DNA of 64,000 bases, taken from assembly GCA_934667125.1 (NCBI GenBank), contig CAKULF010000001.1, positions 1 through 64,000 of the forward strand. The letters run 5' to 3'. How positions within the stretch are numbered: the first letter of the stretch is position 1; every line of letters begins with the position of its first letter. The stretch is from an uncultured Candidatus Melainabacteria bacterium (GTDB lineage: Bacteria > Cyanobacteriota > Vampirovibrionia > Gastranaerophilales > Gastranaerophilaceae). A model generated the notes under the pieces. That model saw only the letters and a program-made list of their open reading frames with translations, was not told where the DNA came from and did no database searches. Below are positions 7,598 through 16,932 of this stretch, piece by piece. The translations under genes were made by a program, and so were the position numbers.

Positions 7598-9045
7598 TGC
7601 GGATTTTATGTTCAATCTTAATATTATTGATGTTTAGCAGTCAAATTTTTGCTAAGGAACAGCTTTTTGACAATCCGATTGAGTTTACTAAAGATAAAAA
7701 TTGTTCGGTTGATGAGTATTGTGAAAAATATATTAAAGATATTGATATTGAAAAATTTATAAAAAATGAATTGAAAAATGATTATGTGGTTGTAAGTTTG
7801 GATGAGTGTCTTGATGTTGCACTTGAAAATAATTTCGATATTGCAATAAATGAAAATAGATATAAAAGTTCAAAATATGAATTTCAAAATGCTTTATCAA
7901 AGTTTTTACCTATATTGTATACAAAATCATATATAGCTGAGTATAAAGGGCAAATCCTTGTTGGCGGAGTTTTGAATGATAACTTCAGAGAAACCGCAAT
8001 TTCAGTTAATTTTACCGCTCAACACGATTTAACAAACGGCGGAGCAGATGTTTTTGAAGCTAAAGCAACAAAATATTTTCAAAAAGCTCAAGCGCATAAC
8101 TTAAATTTTTCTAAAAGCCAAACAATATATTTAACTTGTATCGGTTATTATGAACTTTTGCTTGCAAAAGAAAGAATTGAGATATATTTAAGAAATTTGA
8201 TTGAAAGAAACGCTCAAATGACTTTAGCGCAAAAGCTTTCTGATTCGGGATTAGGAACAAAATTTGATGTCATAAGGTCTGAAAGTGAATTGGAATTTGC
8301 AAAAGCCAAGCTTTTAGAAGCTTTGTATAATTTTAAAACTAAACAATCAAACCTGTCTAATGTTATGGGAATTAATCTAAATACTGCTCTAATGCCTTTT
8401 GAAAACGATGTTAAAAGGCTTGAACTTGTTGATAAAGACATTTATTCTGTTGAAAAATTGATGGAAATGGCATTTAAAAATCGTGAAGATTTAAAAAGCT
8501 ATAAGGATTTGATTAATAGCGAAGTTCAGAAAAGAAAACTGATTTTAACGGAATTTATGCCTCATCCTCACGTTATTTTTCAACAACAATTTCAAGGAAC
8601 AGTTGCAACAAAAATCAATTCAAATTATATCCTTGGTGCTTATTTGGATTGGGCTCCGGGGGAAAATAGTGCTTTTGGGACTATAACTAAATATAAATCA
8701 AAAAAAGCTGAAATTAAGGCTATGAGGCTCGAATTAGAAAATAAACTAAGAAATATTCAAGAAACTTTGGTAAATAACTATAATGCCTCTATTTTCGCTT
8801 CAAGAGGGATAAAAATAACAAAAGCAAGGGTGGATTTTGCAAAAGAAAGCGTAAAATTGGCTATGCTTCGATTTAATTACGGCAAAGGGATATTGTTGGA
8901 TGTTATTCAAGCACAAAGTCAAGCGACCCAAGCAAGAATAGAATATGTCGAAACAATTATTAATTATAATATTTCTCAAATAGCGCTTTTATATAATAGC
9001 GGAATGATTGAAAAAGGCATTATTGTTGATAATTATAAGCCTTAG
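7597..9045 (+). CDS. TolC-family outer membrane efflux protein
   Basis: This 482-residue protein has a signal peptide (about residues 1-19, ending SSQIFA) and two repeats of long amphipathic helices typical of the OEP/TolC fold. DECLDVALENNFDIAI and the C-terminal RVDFAKESVKLAMLRFNYGKG..DVIQAQSQ segments match TolC helix signatures. It would form the outer-membrane channel of a tripartite exporter. No inner-membrane partner is adjacent; the adaptor and RND-like pair at 53077-55629 is the only partner candidate in the window. Confidence 0.88.
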   Translation: MRILCSILILLMFSSQIFAKEQLFDNPIEFTKDKNCSVDEYCEKYIKDIDIEKFIKNELKNDYVVVSLDECLDVALENNFDIAINENRYKSSKYEFQNALSKFLPILYTKSYIAEYKGQILVGGVLNDNFRETAISVNFTAQHDLTNGGADVFEAKATKYFQKAQAHNLNFSKSQTIYLTCIGYYELLLAKERIEIYLRNLIERNAQMTLAQKLSDSGLGTKFDVIRSESELEFAKAKLLEALYNFKTKQSNLSNVMGINLNTALMPFENDVKRLELVDKDIYSVEKLMEMAFKNREDLKSYKDLINSEVQKRKLILTEFMPHPHVIFQQQFQGTVATKINSNYILGAYLDWAPGENSAFGTITKYKSKKAEIKAMRLELENKLRNIQETLVNNYNASIFASRGIKITKARVDFAKESVKLAMLRFNYGKGILLDVIQAQSQATQARIEYVETIINYNISQIALLYNSGMIEKGIIVDNYKP

Positions 9046-9084
9046 GTACGAAAAATGATGGTTAAATTTTAAACATTTTGACAC

Positions 9085-9112
9085 TTGAAAAATATTTTTT
9101 ATTACATATACT
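9085..9112 (+). promoter_or_regulatory. Promoter of ferredoxin gene
   Basis: TTGAAA at 9085-9090 and TATACT at 9107-9112 are separated by 16 bases, followed by a 33-base leader with TTAAGGAGAT before the ATG. Confidence 0.6.
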
Positions 9113-9145
9113 ATTTACTGTTAATTCGATTTAAGGAGATTTATA

Positions 9146-9325
9146 ATGAAAGTAACAATTGAAGACGGTTGCATCGGATGTGGCGCTTGCGAATCATTCT
9201 GCGCTGATGTATTTAAAGTTGAAGATGTTTGCACAGTAGATGAAGCAAATATTGCTGGTAACGAAGATTCTATTAAAGATGCTGCTGATGCTTGCCCTGT
9301 AAGCGTTATTAGCATTGCTGAATAG
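9146..9325 (+). CDS. Single-cluster [4Fe-4S] ferredoxin
   Basis: This 59-residue acidic protein has the pattern CIGCGACESFC near the N-terminus and a CP motif near residue 50 (ACPVSVI), the usual ligands of one [4Fe-4S] cluster. An additional Cys (residue 32) is non-ligand by position. It carries electrons in the cytoplasm. An excellent AAGGAG sits 7 bases upstream, and a monocistronic promoter and terminator flank it. The gene is short but very clear. Confidence 0.95.
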   Translation: MKVTIEDGCIGCGACESFCADVFKVEDVCTVDEANIAGNEDSIKDAADACPVSVISIAE

Positions 9326-9348
9326 TTTTTAATAATTTTTTAATTTAT

Positions 9349-9387
9349 AAAGGTGCTTAAGTTTCTTGAGTACCTTTATTTTTTGTT
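9349..9387. terminator. Terminator after ferredoxin
   Basis: AAAGGTGCTTAAG (9349-9361) pairs with CTTGAGTACCTTT (9365-9377), with two imperfect pairs, followed by a T-run. It overlaps the stop end of the convergent minus-strand gene. Confidence 0.8.
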
Positions 9388-10484
9388 TTTTCAATAATTT
9401 TATTAACCCCAAGCACAACACCTTTAGCAACTTGACCTGCGGCCAAACAAGCAACAAGACCCTTGAAGCCGTTTAAGATTGGGAATTTTAAGCCGACAAT
9501 CGGCATAAAGCAAGTTGGAAGCAAAGGAATACCTAAATCTATTAAGGTTTTCTTTCTTTCTTCTTTGTTATCGGCTGTAGCTAGCGCTGCGCCAAAACCG
9601 ACAATTGGAATGCCTGATGTTATAATATCTGTTGGCGCACAACCGTTTGCAATGTCTGCTGCTTTTGGTAAAAATTCTTCATTGATTAATTTAGTTAGTT
9701 CTGCTTTTTGTTTTTCGTCTAAACCTTGAATAGAGCCGATATTTTTTATAATTTCTTTAAAGCTGTAATTTTTTTCTAAAACTTTATTTCTTAAACCTGT
9801 TGATGAAACGGTGTCGGCAACTTTTGATACAGTTTGTTCTTTATTGATTAAACCGTTTACGGCTTGACCTTTTTTAAATGCACCGTTTAATTTTTCCATA
9901 GCACCATTTAAACCATCTTCGCCAAATAATCCTGTTAGAATTTCATCTTTTCTTTCACCAAGGATGGATTGCGCTTTTTTATCAACACTTGTAAGTAGTG
10001 TCTTGGAATAAACGTCGTCAATAGCGTCGCAGCCTTTATTTATCAAATTTAAAACGGGAATTTTTTGAATTTTATTTTGTAATTTTCTCCAATATGCGTC
10101 TTTTACGGTTGTAAAATTTACGCATAGGTTTTGAACTTTGTCAAATATACTTTTAGATTGCTTCGTTAACTCTTCAAAACCATCTTGGGTTGAATCGGCA
10201 AGTTTTTTGAATTGTTCTGCTAGTTTATCGGTTGGGATTTTTTTGCCGTAAGCAAGAGCGCTAACAACAGCGCCAACAGCTAAAAGCCCTACTGAACCAA
10301 AGATTAACAGCTTGTTTCTTTTTTTATTTCTTGCTTTTTTAGCGTTTTCTATATTAACGTCATCATAATATTGCGGCTTTGCGCCATAAGTGTTTGATAA
10401 ATATTGTGCATTTGAAGTATAGTCTGTTTTTGTGAACATACTATACGGATTTTTTACTGAACTTGTACCGACGTTATTTATCAT
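9357..10484 (-). CDS. Lineage-type membrane protein, function unknown
   Basis: This 375-residue protein has a polar N-terminus (Tyr/Asn/Ser-rich, about residues 1-50), a basic stretch, a transmembrane helix at about 59-82, a helical middle and a hydrophobic C-terminal third. The segment EERKKTLIDLGIPLLPTCF near residue 310 resembles 'charged, then IP, then hydrophobic' segments in the proteins at 30183, 34815 and 47186. No family is recognised. No clear Shine-Dalgarno sequence precedes the ATG. Confidence 0.75.
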   Translation of the reverse strand: MINNVGTSSVKNPYSMFTKTDYTSNAQYLSNTYGAKPQYYDDVNIENAKKARNKKRNKLLIFGSVGLLAVGAVVSALAYGKKIPTDKLAEQFKKLADSTQDGFEELTKQSKSIFDKVQNLCVNFTTVKDAYWRKLQNKIQKIPVLNLINKGCDAIDDVYSKTLLTSVDKKAQSILGERKDEILTGLFGEDGLNGAMEKLNGAFKKGQAVNGLINKEQTVSKVADTVSSTGLRNKVLEKNYSFKEIIKNIGSIQGLDEKQKAELTKLINEEFLPKAADIANGCAPTDIITSGIPIVGFGAALATADNKEERKKTLIDLGIPLLPTCFMPIVGLKFPILNGFKGLVACLAAGQVAKGVVLGVNKIIEKTKNKGTQET

Positions 10485-10517
10485 ATATACTTAAAAACAT
10501 TTTTTATATAAAAATTG

Positions 10518-11639
10518 CTATTTTTTTTCTTTTTTCTTAGATTTTTCTTTTTTAGCATATTTTATATTTGTTTTGGCGTTATCAATTGAAAATTTTGCAA
10601 CAGGTTTTTTTGTTCTTCTGTCATAAAAAACAAGCCAATGCTTTGCTTTCTTGTCATTTATGCTAAAAGCTATTTTTCCTGTTACTCTATCCCCAGGCTC
10701 AATTGTCTTAAACCATAAGGAAGTATCTCCAAACGGGCTTGCAAAAAAGACTTGACCTGTGTTTGAAACAAGCGCTATATCAAAAGTTGAAAAAGAATAG
10801 TTTGTATAATTATCTATTCCAAGGGATAAATTAATCGTGTTTTCAACTCCAAACGGGTCTTTTTCAAGGGCGACATTATTAATTCTAACGTTTAGTCCAT
10901 CCAATAACAATTCTTCTTGTTTAAAAGCGTCTTTAGTAAAAACAGGCATGTCGAGGTTATTTTCAATGTGGATTTTTAACTCATCCCCCGGTTTTATCAT
11001 AAAACCTTTGCCTTTTCTTATTATTGCACATGTTAAACCCACAAGTCCGCCTATAGCAGCGCCTCCGGCTACAGTGTAGCCGTTTGAAGCAATGGCTGCG
11101 CCAAGACCCAGTGTATTTAGAGCAATAAAGCCGCCCGCAACTCCGCCCATTAGAGTGTATCCTGCATGGACAGCCACAGTTTTTGCTACCCCTTTTGCCA
11201 TATTGTCTTTCGTTGTTAAGCTTGCTTGAATAGGGATTTGTCTGCCATCAGGGGTTACCATATAGTCAAAATTTATATTAACATAACCATCTCGACCCAT
11301 ATTTTTTGGATTTTCTATAACTTGAACAACGCCATGAACTATTGTTCCCGTGGGGATTATAACGCCTTTATCTGATTCAACGTCAGAAGAAACTTCAGCA
11401 AAAAATTCATCTCCCTCAACGGTGTAACCTGAGCTTAAAACCTGCGAAACAGAAAGGTTTATGGTGTTTTTTTTATTGATTGTTTCAACTTCGCCTGTGA
11501 ATAATTCTTTGTTTAAATCTTGATTAATTGTGTCATCTTTTTGAATATGACCGCTCATGGGGTCTGCTATAGCTGTATTTAGCCCCAAAATTGCAACAAG
11601 CAAGGTTGATGATATAATTTTTTTAAAACAAATCCCCAT
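10518..11639 (-). CDS. Secreted protein with VirB10-like core and DUF4352-like C-terminus
   Basis: This 373-residue protein has a signal peptide (cut near residue 25, TAIA-DP). Residues about 75-135 contain IPTGTIVHGVV and VTPDGRQIPI, a pattern seen in VirB10/TrbI-like and related beta-rich domains. A Gly-rich hydrophobic stretch follows (about 150-210). Residues 265-355 (LGIDNYTNYSF...IEPGDRVTGKIAFSI) resemble DUF4352/telokin-like domains. A very basic Lys tail ends it. No secretion genes flank it. The domain calls are pattern-based and tentative. Confidence 0.65.
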   Translation of the reverse strand: MGICFKKIISSTLLVAILGLNTAIADPMSGHIQKDDTINQDLNKELFTGEVETINKKNTINLSVSQVLSSGYTVEGDEFFAEVSSDVESDKGVIIPTGTIVHGVVQVIENPKNMGRDGYVNINFDYMVTPDGRQIPIQASLTTKDNMAKGVAKTVAVHAGYTLMGGVAGGFIALNTLGLGAAIASNGYTVAGGAAIGGLVGLTCAIIRKGKGFMIKPGDELKIHIENNLDMPVFTKDAFKQEELLLDGLNVRINNVALEKDPFGVENTINLSLGIDNYTNYSFSTFDIALVSNTGQVFFASPFGDTSLWFKTIEPGDRVTGKIAFSINDKKAKHWLVFYDRRTKKPVAKFSIDNAKTNIKYAKKEKSKKKEKK

Positions 11640-11742
11640 AATTAATTAATATTATATTACTTATTTTTAAAAATAAAATGAAAAAAAGATTTTTTAATAT
11701 TTTTAAACTATAATCATTTATGAAAGCTTTAAGGAGAAAATT

Positions 11743-12051
11743 ATGAGCGACTGTATTTTTTGTAAGATTTTAAATAAAGAAATTCCATCAAAATTTGTTT
11801 ATGAGGATGATGTTTGCTTTGCGATTAATGATATCAATCCAAAAGCTAAAAAACATATTTTAGTTATTCCAAAACAACATGTTAAATCGTTAAATGAAGT
11901 AGCTGATAATACTTTAATTAAAGAGCTTTTTGACGCTATTAAAAAAATAAATAAACAAGAAAATATAACAGATTTTAAAACTTTAATAAATACCGGTGCT
12001 GCCGCAGGTCAAGAAGTTAATCATCTTCATATCCATATTTTAGCTAATTAA
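11743..12051 (+). CDS. HIT-family nucleotide phosphoramidase (HinT-like)
   Basis: This 102-residue histidine-triad hydrolase has CIFC (C4, C7), a likely zinc pair with downstream His, and the triad H94-x-H96-x-H98. It hydrolyses AMP-linked phosphoramidates. AAGGAGAAAATT precedes the ATG. It ends 2 bases before the next gene, so the two are cotranscribed. Slightly short, ending four residues after the triad. Confidence 0.93.
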   Translation: MSDCIFCKILNKEIPSKFVYEDDVCFAINDINPKAKKHILVIPKQHVKSLNEVADNTLIKELFDAIKKINKQENITDFKTLINTGAAAGQEVNHLHIHILAN

Positions 12052-12053
12052 CT

Positions 12054-12587
12054 ATGATAACAACTTTTTCAAAAAAAGAATTAAGACAAAAAGCTTTAGA
12101 AAAAAGAACTTCTAAAGCATATTTGGATGACAACATTAATAAATCAGCTAAAATTATTTCAAAAATTTTAAATAGTGATGATTTTAAAAATGCTAAAAAC
12201 GTCGCTATATATCTTCCAATCAGAGGCGAAATAGATATTTCTTCTCTTGTTAAAGTTAAAGATAAAAACTTTTTTCTTCCAAGATGTAATGGTTTAGAGC
12301 TTGAATTTGCCTTGTATAGTGGTGAATTAGTGAAAAATAAATGGAATATATTAGAGCCAACAGGCAAAAAAATAAATCCTGAAATATTAGATGTAATCTA
12401 TATTCCAGCGATTTTAGCAAACAAAAATAACTATCGGTTGGGTTATGGAAAAGGGTTTTATGATAGATTTTTTAAAACTCATAAAACTAAGGCAAAAAAG
12501 GTTTTGATTTTAGCTAAAGAATTTATTGCAGATGAATTTGTTCAAGATGATTTTGACATCCAAAATGACTATTTTATCACAAATTAG
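12054..12587 (+). CDS. 5-formyltetrahydrofolate cyclo-ligase
   Basis: This 177-residue enzyme converts 5-formyl-THF to 5,10-methenyl-THF with ATP. The family signature RLGYGKGFYDRFF lies at about residues 124-136, and an N-terminal KKELRQKALEKR helix matches the family. It sits directly behind the HIT gene with no room for its own promoter. Confidence 0.92.
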   Translation: MITTFSKKELRQKALEKRTSKAYLDDNINKSAKIISKILNSDDFKNAKNVAIYLPIRGEIDISSLVKVKDKNFFLPRCNGLELEFALYSGELVKNKWNILEPTGKKINPEILDVIYIPAILANKNNYRLGYGKGFYDRFFKTHKTKAKKVLILAKEFIADEFVQDDFDIQNDYFITN

Positions 12588-12597
12588 CGTTAAAAAT

Positions 12598-12633
12598 TTG
12601 CTTATTCTTTTAAAATAATTTAAAATCAATATA
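12598..12633 (+). promoter_or_regulatory. Promoter for leaderless PilZ gene
   Basis: TTGCTT at 12598-12603, 17 bases, TAAAAT at 12621-12626, 6 bases, then the ATG at 12633. No Shine-Dalgarno sequence is present. Confidence 0.5.
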
Positions 12634-13226
12634 TGAACGAAATAAGACTTTATGATAAAATTTCTTTAAATTTTGGTGAAAATTCAATCAGTGGTTATAT
12701 CGTAAGAATTGAATACGATAGAATTTATATTAAAATTGCGCCTCAAGATGTTGAAATTGCTAAAATTTTGCAGGAATTAGATGAAGTATCTTTAACAGCT
12801 ATAACGCACTTAGGATGTAAAAAATCGACTGCTTGCGTTATAGAAACAATAAATGATAACGATAGATTGGTTGTTGAAAATAATTCAACAATCGAAACCG
12901 AGCAAAAAAGAAATTTTACAAGAATTGTTTGCGATTTTGAATTTAAAATAATTAAAAATAATGAAACATATATGGTTTCTGCTTTGAATATTTCAGCAGG
13001 CGGTGTGGCATTTAATACTAAAGAAAAATATTTTAACTTGAATGATGAAGTTATTATTGTTTTGCCTGAAGAAATTTTTGGAAAAGAAATTAAATGCAAC
13101 GGTAAAATAGTAAAAATGAATGACTTAAAATATGCTTTAACATACGATAATTTAAGTGAAGATAATCAAAATCGAATAATGAAATATATATTTAATTTGT
13201 TTTCGAAAAATAAAAATCTAAAATAG
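12633..13226 (+). CDS. PilZ-domain c-di-GMP effector
   Basis: This 197-residue protein has an N-terminal beta-rich domain (about 1-88, YcgR-N-like) and a C-terminal PilZ domain. The c-di-GMP ligands are visible as R93-x3-R97 and N119-x-S121-x2-G124. It probably binds c-di-GMP and modulates motility, pili or envelope functions. The TTG-started TPR gene follows 8 bases later, so the pair is likely an operon. Confidence 0.88.
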   Translation: MNEIRLYDKISLNFGENSISGYIVRIEYDRIYIKIAPQDVEIAKILQELDEVSLTAITHLGCKKSTACVIETINDNDRLVVENNSTIETEQKRNFTRIVCDFEFKIIKNNETYMVSALNISAGGVAFNTKEKYFNLNDEVIIVLPEEIFGKEIKCNGKIVKMNDLKYALTYDNLSEDNQNRIMKYIFNLFSKNKNLK

Positions 13227-13234
13227 GAGCAGCT

Positions 13235-14827
13235 TTGGAAAATATTAAAAAAATTGATAAAACGATAAGTAAATATACCCAAAAAGGCGACATAGCGCAA
13301 GCTATCGAATATTGTCAAAAATTGTTAACGGAAGAACCTGCTAACACTAATCTTCATATAAGATTGGGTGATTTATATCTTGATAGACATCTTGACGTTT
13401 ATCAATCTAAACAATATATTGATGAAGCTATAACCGAATATCAAAAAGCTGCTGAAGTTTTAATTGATAATGGCGAAATATATTATAAAATCGGGGTTGC
13501 TCTGTTTCATAAAGGAGAACTTGATAAAGCGATAAACTATTTTAATATTGCAATAGAAAAAAATACCCTAATTGCGCAATCTCACTATATGATAGCTAAT
13601 TGTTTAAAGAAAAAAGACCGTTTTCAAGATGCACTGGAACATATTGATATAGCGTTAAAAAATTGTTTCTTAAATTCAAGCAGATTGCATTATTCTAAAG
13701 CAAGACTATTGAATAGCCTGTATTTTACTAATTTTAAAAAGAGATTTTCAAGCTTTGTTGAATTGTTTTTGTCATTGGTGTTTTTGCCGTTTGATAAAGA
13801 AGCGCTTAAAACCGTTAAGCAAAAAGCAAAATGGGTTACGATTATCCCATCTTTAGTCAAGGCTGACGCTTATTTTCAACAAGGAAACATTGAGCTTGCT
13901 TTTAAAACATATTCTGATTGTATTGATAAAATGCCGGGGTTTTCTACGTTATACGTTATTTCAGGCGATATGTATCGAAAAGCAGGAAAACTTGAAGAAG
14001 CTGTTGTTGAATATAAAATGGCTCTTTGGATTGATGGCTTAAACCATAGTGCTTACGCCGGAATTGTTCAAGCTTATGAAGAAATGGGTGATTACGATAA
14101 TGCTATAAATTATTATAATAAATATATTAAAATTCATCCGAATAATGCCGTACTGCATTCTAATTTGGCTAATTTATACTTTATGAAAGGCGAAGCTGAA
14201 CTTGCTGTTTCGCATTATCAAACAGCTTTGACAATTAATCCTAAGCCAGATTGGACAAGTATTGTAGCTCAAACATTAGGTTTTATCCAACAAAATGTGA
14301 TTAAAAATGTGGATTGTGCTATAGCAAACTATCAAATGGCTAATTCTCTTTCTCCAAAAGAAATTGATGTTTATATTTCTCTTGGAAGTGCTTTTTATGA
14401 TAATGAAGATTACCAAAACGCCCTTGTTGTCTACCGTAGAGCGCTTGAATTAGAGCCAAAAAACTCTAAAATCCATTGTAATCTTGGCTATTTATATTGG
14501 GGCATGGGCGATTTAGATGAAGCCATTAAAGAATATAAATTATCAATTGAATATGATTCAAGTTATGATATAGCGTATAATAACCTTGGTGTTATATATT
14601 TGGATGATTTGGTTCAAATTCAAAATGCGCTTGATTGTTTCCATCATGCTGTTGAATGTAACCCGAATTATGCCCTTGCTTATTATAATATCGGAAGATG
14701 TTATGAGCTTAGAAATTCAAATATTGAAGCTGCTAAATATTATCAACAAGCAATGGATATCAACAATATTACAAACGAAATTGACCCGCAAGATATTCAA
14801 GAAAGACTTAATAATTTGTTTAATTAG
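13235..14827 (+). CDS. TPR-repeat protein (TTG start)
   Basis: This 530-residue protein is built from about 12 tetratricopeptide repeats (patterns such as AIEYYQKALEIDP, YYKIGVALFHKGELDKAI and YNNLGVIYLDD). There is no signal peptide, but about residues 165-195 hold a more hydrophobic non-TPR insert (FLSLVFLPF). The start is TTG at 13235 behind TAGGAG; no nearby ATG is better placed. It is a protein-protein scaffold cotranscribed with the PilZ gene. The partner is unknown. Confidence 0.88.
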   Translation: MENIKKIDKTISKYTQKGDIAQAIEYCQKLLTEEPANTNLHIRLGDLYLDRHLDVYQSKQYIDEAITEYQKAAEVLIDNGEIYYKIGVALFHKGELDKAINYFNIAIEKNTLIAQSHYMIANCLKKKDRFQDALEHIDIALKNCFLNSSRLHYSKARLLNSLYFTNFKKRFSSFVELFLSLVFLPFDKEALKTVKQKAKWVTIIPSLVKADAYFQQGNIELAFKTYSDCIDKMPGFSTLYVISGDMYRKAGKLEEAVVEYKMALWIDGLNHSAYAGIVQAYEEMGDYDNAINYYNKYIKIHPNNAVLHSNLANLYFMKGEAELAVSHYQTALTINPKPDWTSIVAQTLGFIQQNVIKNVDCAIANYQMANSLSPKEIDVYISLGSAFYDNEDYQNALVVYRRALELEPKNSKIHCNLGYLYWGMGDLDEAIKEYKLSIEYDSSYDIAYNNLGVIYLDDLVQIQNALDCFHHAVECNPNYALAYYNIGRCYELRNSNIEAAKYYQQAMDINNITNEIDPQDIQERLNNLFN

Positions 14828-14869
14828 AATAAATCTATTCTTCGGATTAATTTTTAAAAGTTTTTTCTA

Positions 14870-14885
14870 TGCTAGAATAAGCAAA
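14870..14885 (+). promoter_or_regulatory. Extended -10 promoter for leaderless permease gene
   Basis: TG-C-TAGAAT (14870-14878) is followed by 6 bases and the ATG at 14885. The extended -10 could compensate for the lack of a good -35. No Shine-Dalgarno sequence is present. Confidence 0.55.
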
Positions 14886-15850
14886 TGAAAACATTGTTGT
14901 ATATTTTTAAAAGAATATTAAACGCTGTTCCGATACTATTTATCGTATCTTTATTAAGTTTCTTTTTGATAAGACTTTCGCCGATTGACCCTTTGGCACA
15001 GTTGAAATTAAATCCTAATATAAGTGCTGAAACAATTGAAAAAGAAACAAAAAGATTAGCACTCGACAAGCCAATAATTGTTCAATATTTTATTTGGCTA
15101 AAGAATTTTTCGGTTGGAAATATGGGCTACTGCACCGATAACACAAAAGTTTCAACCAAAATTAAATCAAGATTGTTTAATACATTAATTCTATCTTTAA
15201 ATGTTTTATTTTTTAGTTGGTTGATTGGTTTAACGATTGGAATTTTGGCTGCAATATATTATAATTCTTGGTTTGACAAGATTTTAACGGTATTTACAAG
15301 CGCTTCTATGGCGATTCCGTCATTCTTTTTTGCTATTTTAATGCTTCTTTTTGCCCAAAAGACGGGGCTTTTCCCGATTGGCGGATTAACAAGTATTAAT
15401 TTCGATTCAATGAATTTATTTTCAAAAATAGCTGATATATATTGGCATTTGGCGCTGCCTGTCTTCGTTTTAACCATGATTTCAATAGCAGGGCTTGCTC
15501 GGCAAATGAGAGCCAATATGCTGGATGTTTTAAATTCTGAATATGTCAAATTTGCTTATGCCAAGGGGCTTTCAAGAAGAAAAATCATAATTAAGCATGC
15601 CCTAAGAAATGCAATCAACCCAATAATCACCCTTTTAGGCTTTGAATTTGCAGGATTATTATCGGGTGCTGCTTTAACAGAATATGTTTTTCAATATCCG
15701 GGGCTTGGAAAATTGGTGCTTGAAGCGGTTATGCAATCTGATATAAATCTTGTTATGGCAAGCCTTATGATTGGTTCGTTTTTGTTGATTGTCGGAAATA
15801 TTATTTCTGATATTTTATTAAAACTAACAGACCCAAGAGTGGGGGTGTAG
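14885..15850 (+). CDS. Oligopeptide-type ABC permease (DppB/OppB family)
   Basis: This 321-residue inner-membrane permease has six predicted helices. The EAA loop is visible as YVKFAYAKGLSRRKIIIKHALRNAINP around residues 220-245, the coupling site for the ATPase. The N-terminal LLSFFLIRLSPIDPLA segment is typical of DppB. The partner permease starts 1 base after its stop. No substrate-binding protein or ATPase is encoded next to it. Confidence 0.92.
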   Translation: MKTLLYIFKRILNAVPILFIVSLLSFFLIRLSPIDPLAQLKLNPNISAETIEKETKRLALDKPIIVQYFIWLKNFSVGNMGYCTDNTKVSTKIKSRLFNTLILSLNVLFFSWLIGLTIGILAAIYYNSWFDKILTVFTSASMAIPSFFFAILMLLFAQKTGLFPIGGLTSINFDSMNLFSKIADIYWHLALPVFVLTMISIAGLARQMRANMLDVLNSEYVKFAYAKGLSRRKIIIKHALRNAINPIITLLGFEFAGLLSGAALTEYVFQYPGLGKLVLEAVMQSDINLVMASLMIGSFLLIVGNIISDILLKLTDPRVGV

Positions 15851-15851
15851 G

Positions 15852-16919
15852 ATGAAATTTAATCAAATTTATCATAAATTTTTAAAAGATAAAGTTTCTC
15901 TTGCTGCTCTTTTTGTGTTGGTTTTGTTGTATGTTTTAATTTTGTTTGCGGATTTTTTTGCAATATACCCATCAACATACGCTAACCGCAAAGTCGCTTA
16001 TTGTCCGCCAAGTAACATATATATCTTGGACAAAAATAATCATTTTAAAAAACCATACACCTATAATTATGTTAAAACCTTTAATCCGACCACGTTTTCG
16101 ATTGAATATAAGCAAGATAGGTCAAAAAAATATAAGATAAATTTTTTTGCTAAAGGTTTTGAATATAAAATTTTAGGTTTTATAAAATGCAATAGACACT
16201 TAATTGTGCCATCTGATGGGGCGGATTTATTTTTATTAGGCTCTGATATAAACGGTCATTGCGTGTATTCAAGGCTGTTTTATGGTGGTCAAATATCTTT
16301 GACAATTGGTTTTATTGCGCTTTTAATATCTTTTCCGATTGGTGCATTGTATGGCGGAATTTCAGGATATTTAGGCGGAAACATTGATAAGGTTTTAATG
16401 CGCATAGCAGAAGCAATTATGTCAATTCCAAGTTTTTATCTTTTGATTATTTTAGCTTCAATTTTGCCATCAAACATGACATCAATTCAAAGATTTTTGC
16501 TTATAACTATAATCCTTGCTGCAATTGGCTGGGCAGGTTTTTCAAGGGTTGTTCGTGGGATGGTTTTATCAATTAAAAATCAAGAATATATAAAAGCAAT
16601 TGAAACAATTGGTGCAAGCAAAAAACGAATAATTATTAAACATATTCTTCCTCAAACTTCAAGCTATATCATAATTGCGCTAACTTTATCTGTGCCATCT
16701 TATATTTTGGCTGAATCAGGTTTAAGTTTTTTGGGGCTTGGAATACAATTGCCTGATGCTAGTTGGGGAAATATGCTTCGTGAGGCGCAAGAGTTTGCAA
16801 ACATAATTTATCGACCTTGGCTTTTGACCCCCGGATTTTTAATTTTTATTGCAGTTTTGTCATTTAATGTATTAGGGGATAAAATAAGAGATATACTTGA
16901 CCCTAAAACGCTCAAATAG
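15852..16919 (+). CDS. Oligopeptide-type ABC permease (DppC/YejE-like)
   Basis: This 355-residue second permease subunit has its EAA loop at about residues 243-272 (EYIKAIETIGASKKRIIIKHILPQ) and ends with the usual NVLGDKIRDILDPK. An extra periplasmic loop of about 90 residues lies between helix 1 and helix 2 (residues 35-125), longer than in DppC and more like YejE. It functions as a heterodimer with the upstream gene. Confidence 0.9.
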   Translation: MKFNQIYHKFLKDKVSLAALFVLVLLYVLILFADFFAIYPSTYANRKVAYCPPSNIYILDKNNHFKKPYTYNYVKTFNPTTFSIEYKQDRSKKYKINFFAKGFEYKILGFIKCNRHLIVPSDGADLFLLGSDINGHCVYSRLFYGGQISLTIGFIALLISFPIGALYGGISGYLGGNIDKVLMRIAEAIMSIPSFYLLIILASILPSNMTSIQRFLLITIILAAIGWAGFSRVVRGMVLSIKNQEYIKAIETIGASKKRIIIKHILPQTSSYIIIALTLSVPSYILAESGLSFLGLGIQLPDASWGNMLREAQEFANIIYRPWLLTPGFLIFIAVLSFNVLGDKIRDILDPKTLK

Positions 16920-16932
16920 AAAAAGGAAGAAA

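Noticed and set aside
13235..13237. TTG start as an error for a downstream ATG in the TPR gene
   Set aside because: TAGGAG is ideally spaced to the TTG, and the next in-frame ATG lies far inside the repeats.
14586..14888. 100-codon ORF overlapping the end of the TPR gene
   Set aside because: Out-of-frame reading of TPR codons; no ribosome site.
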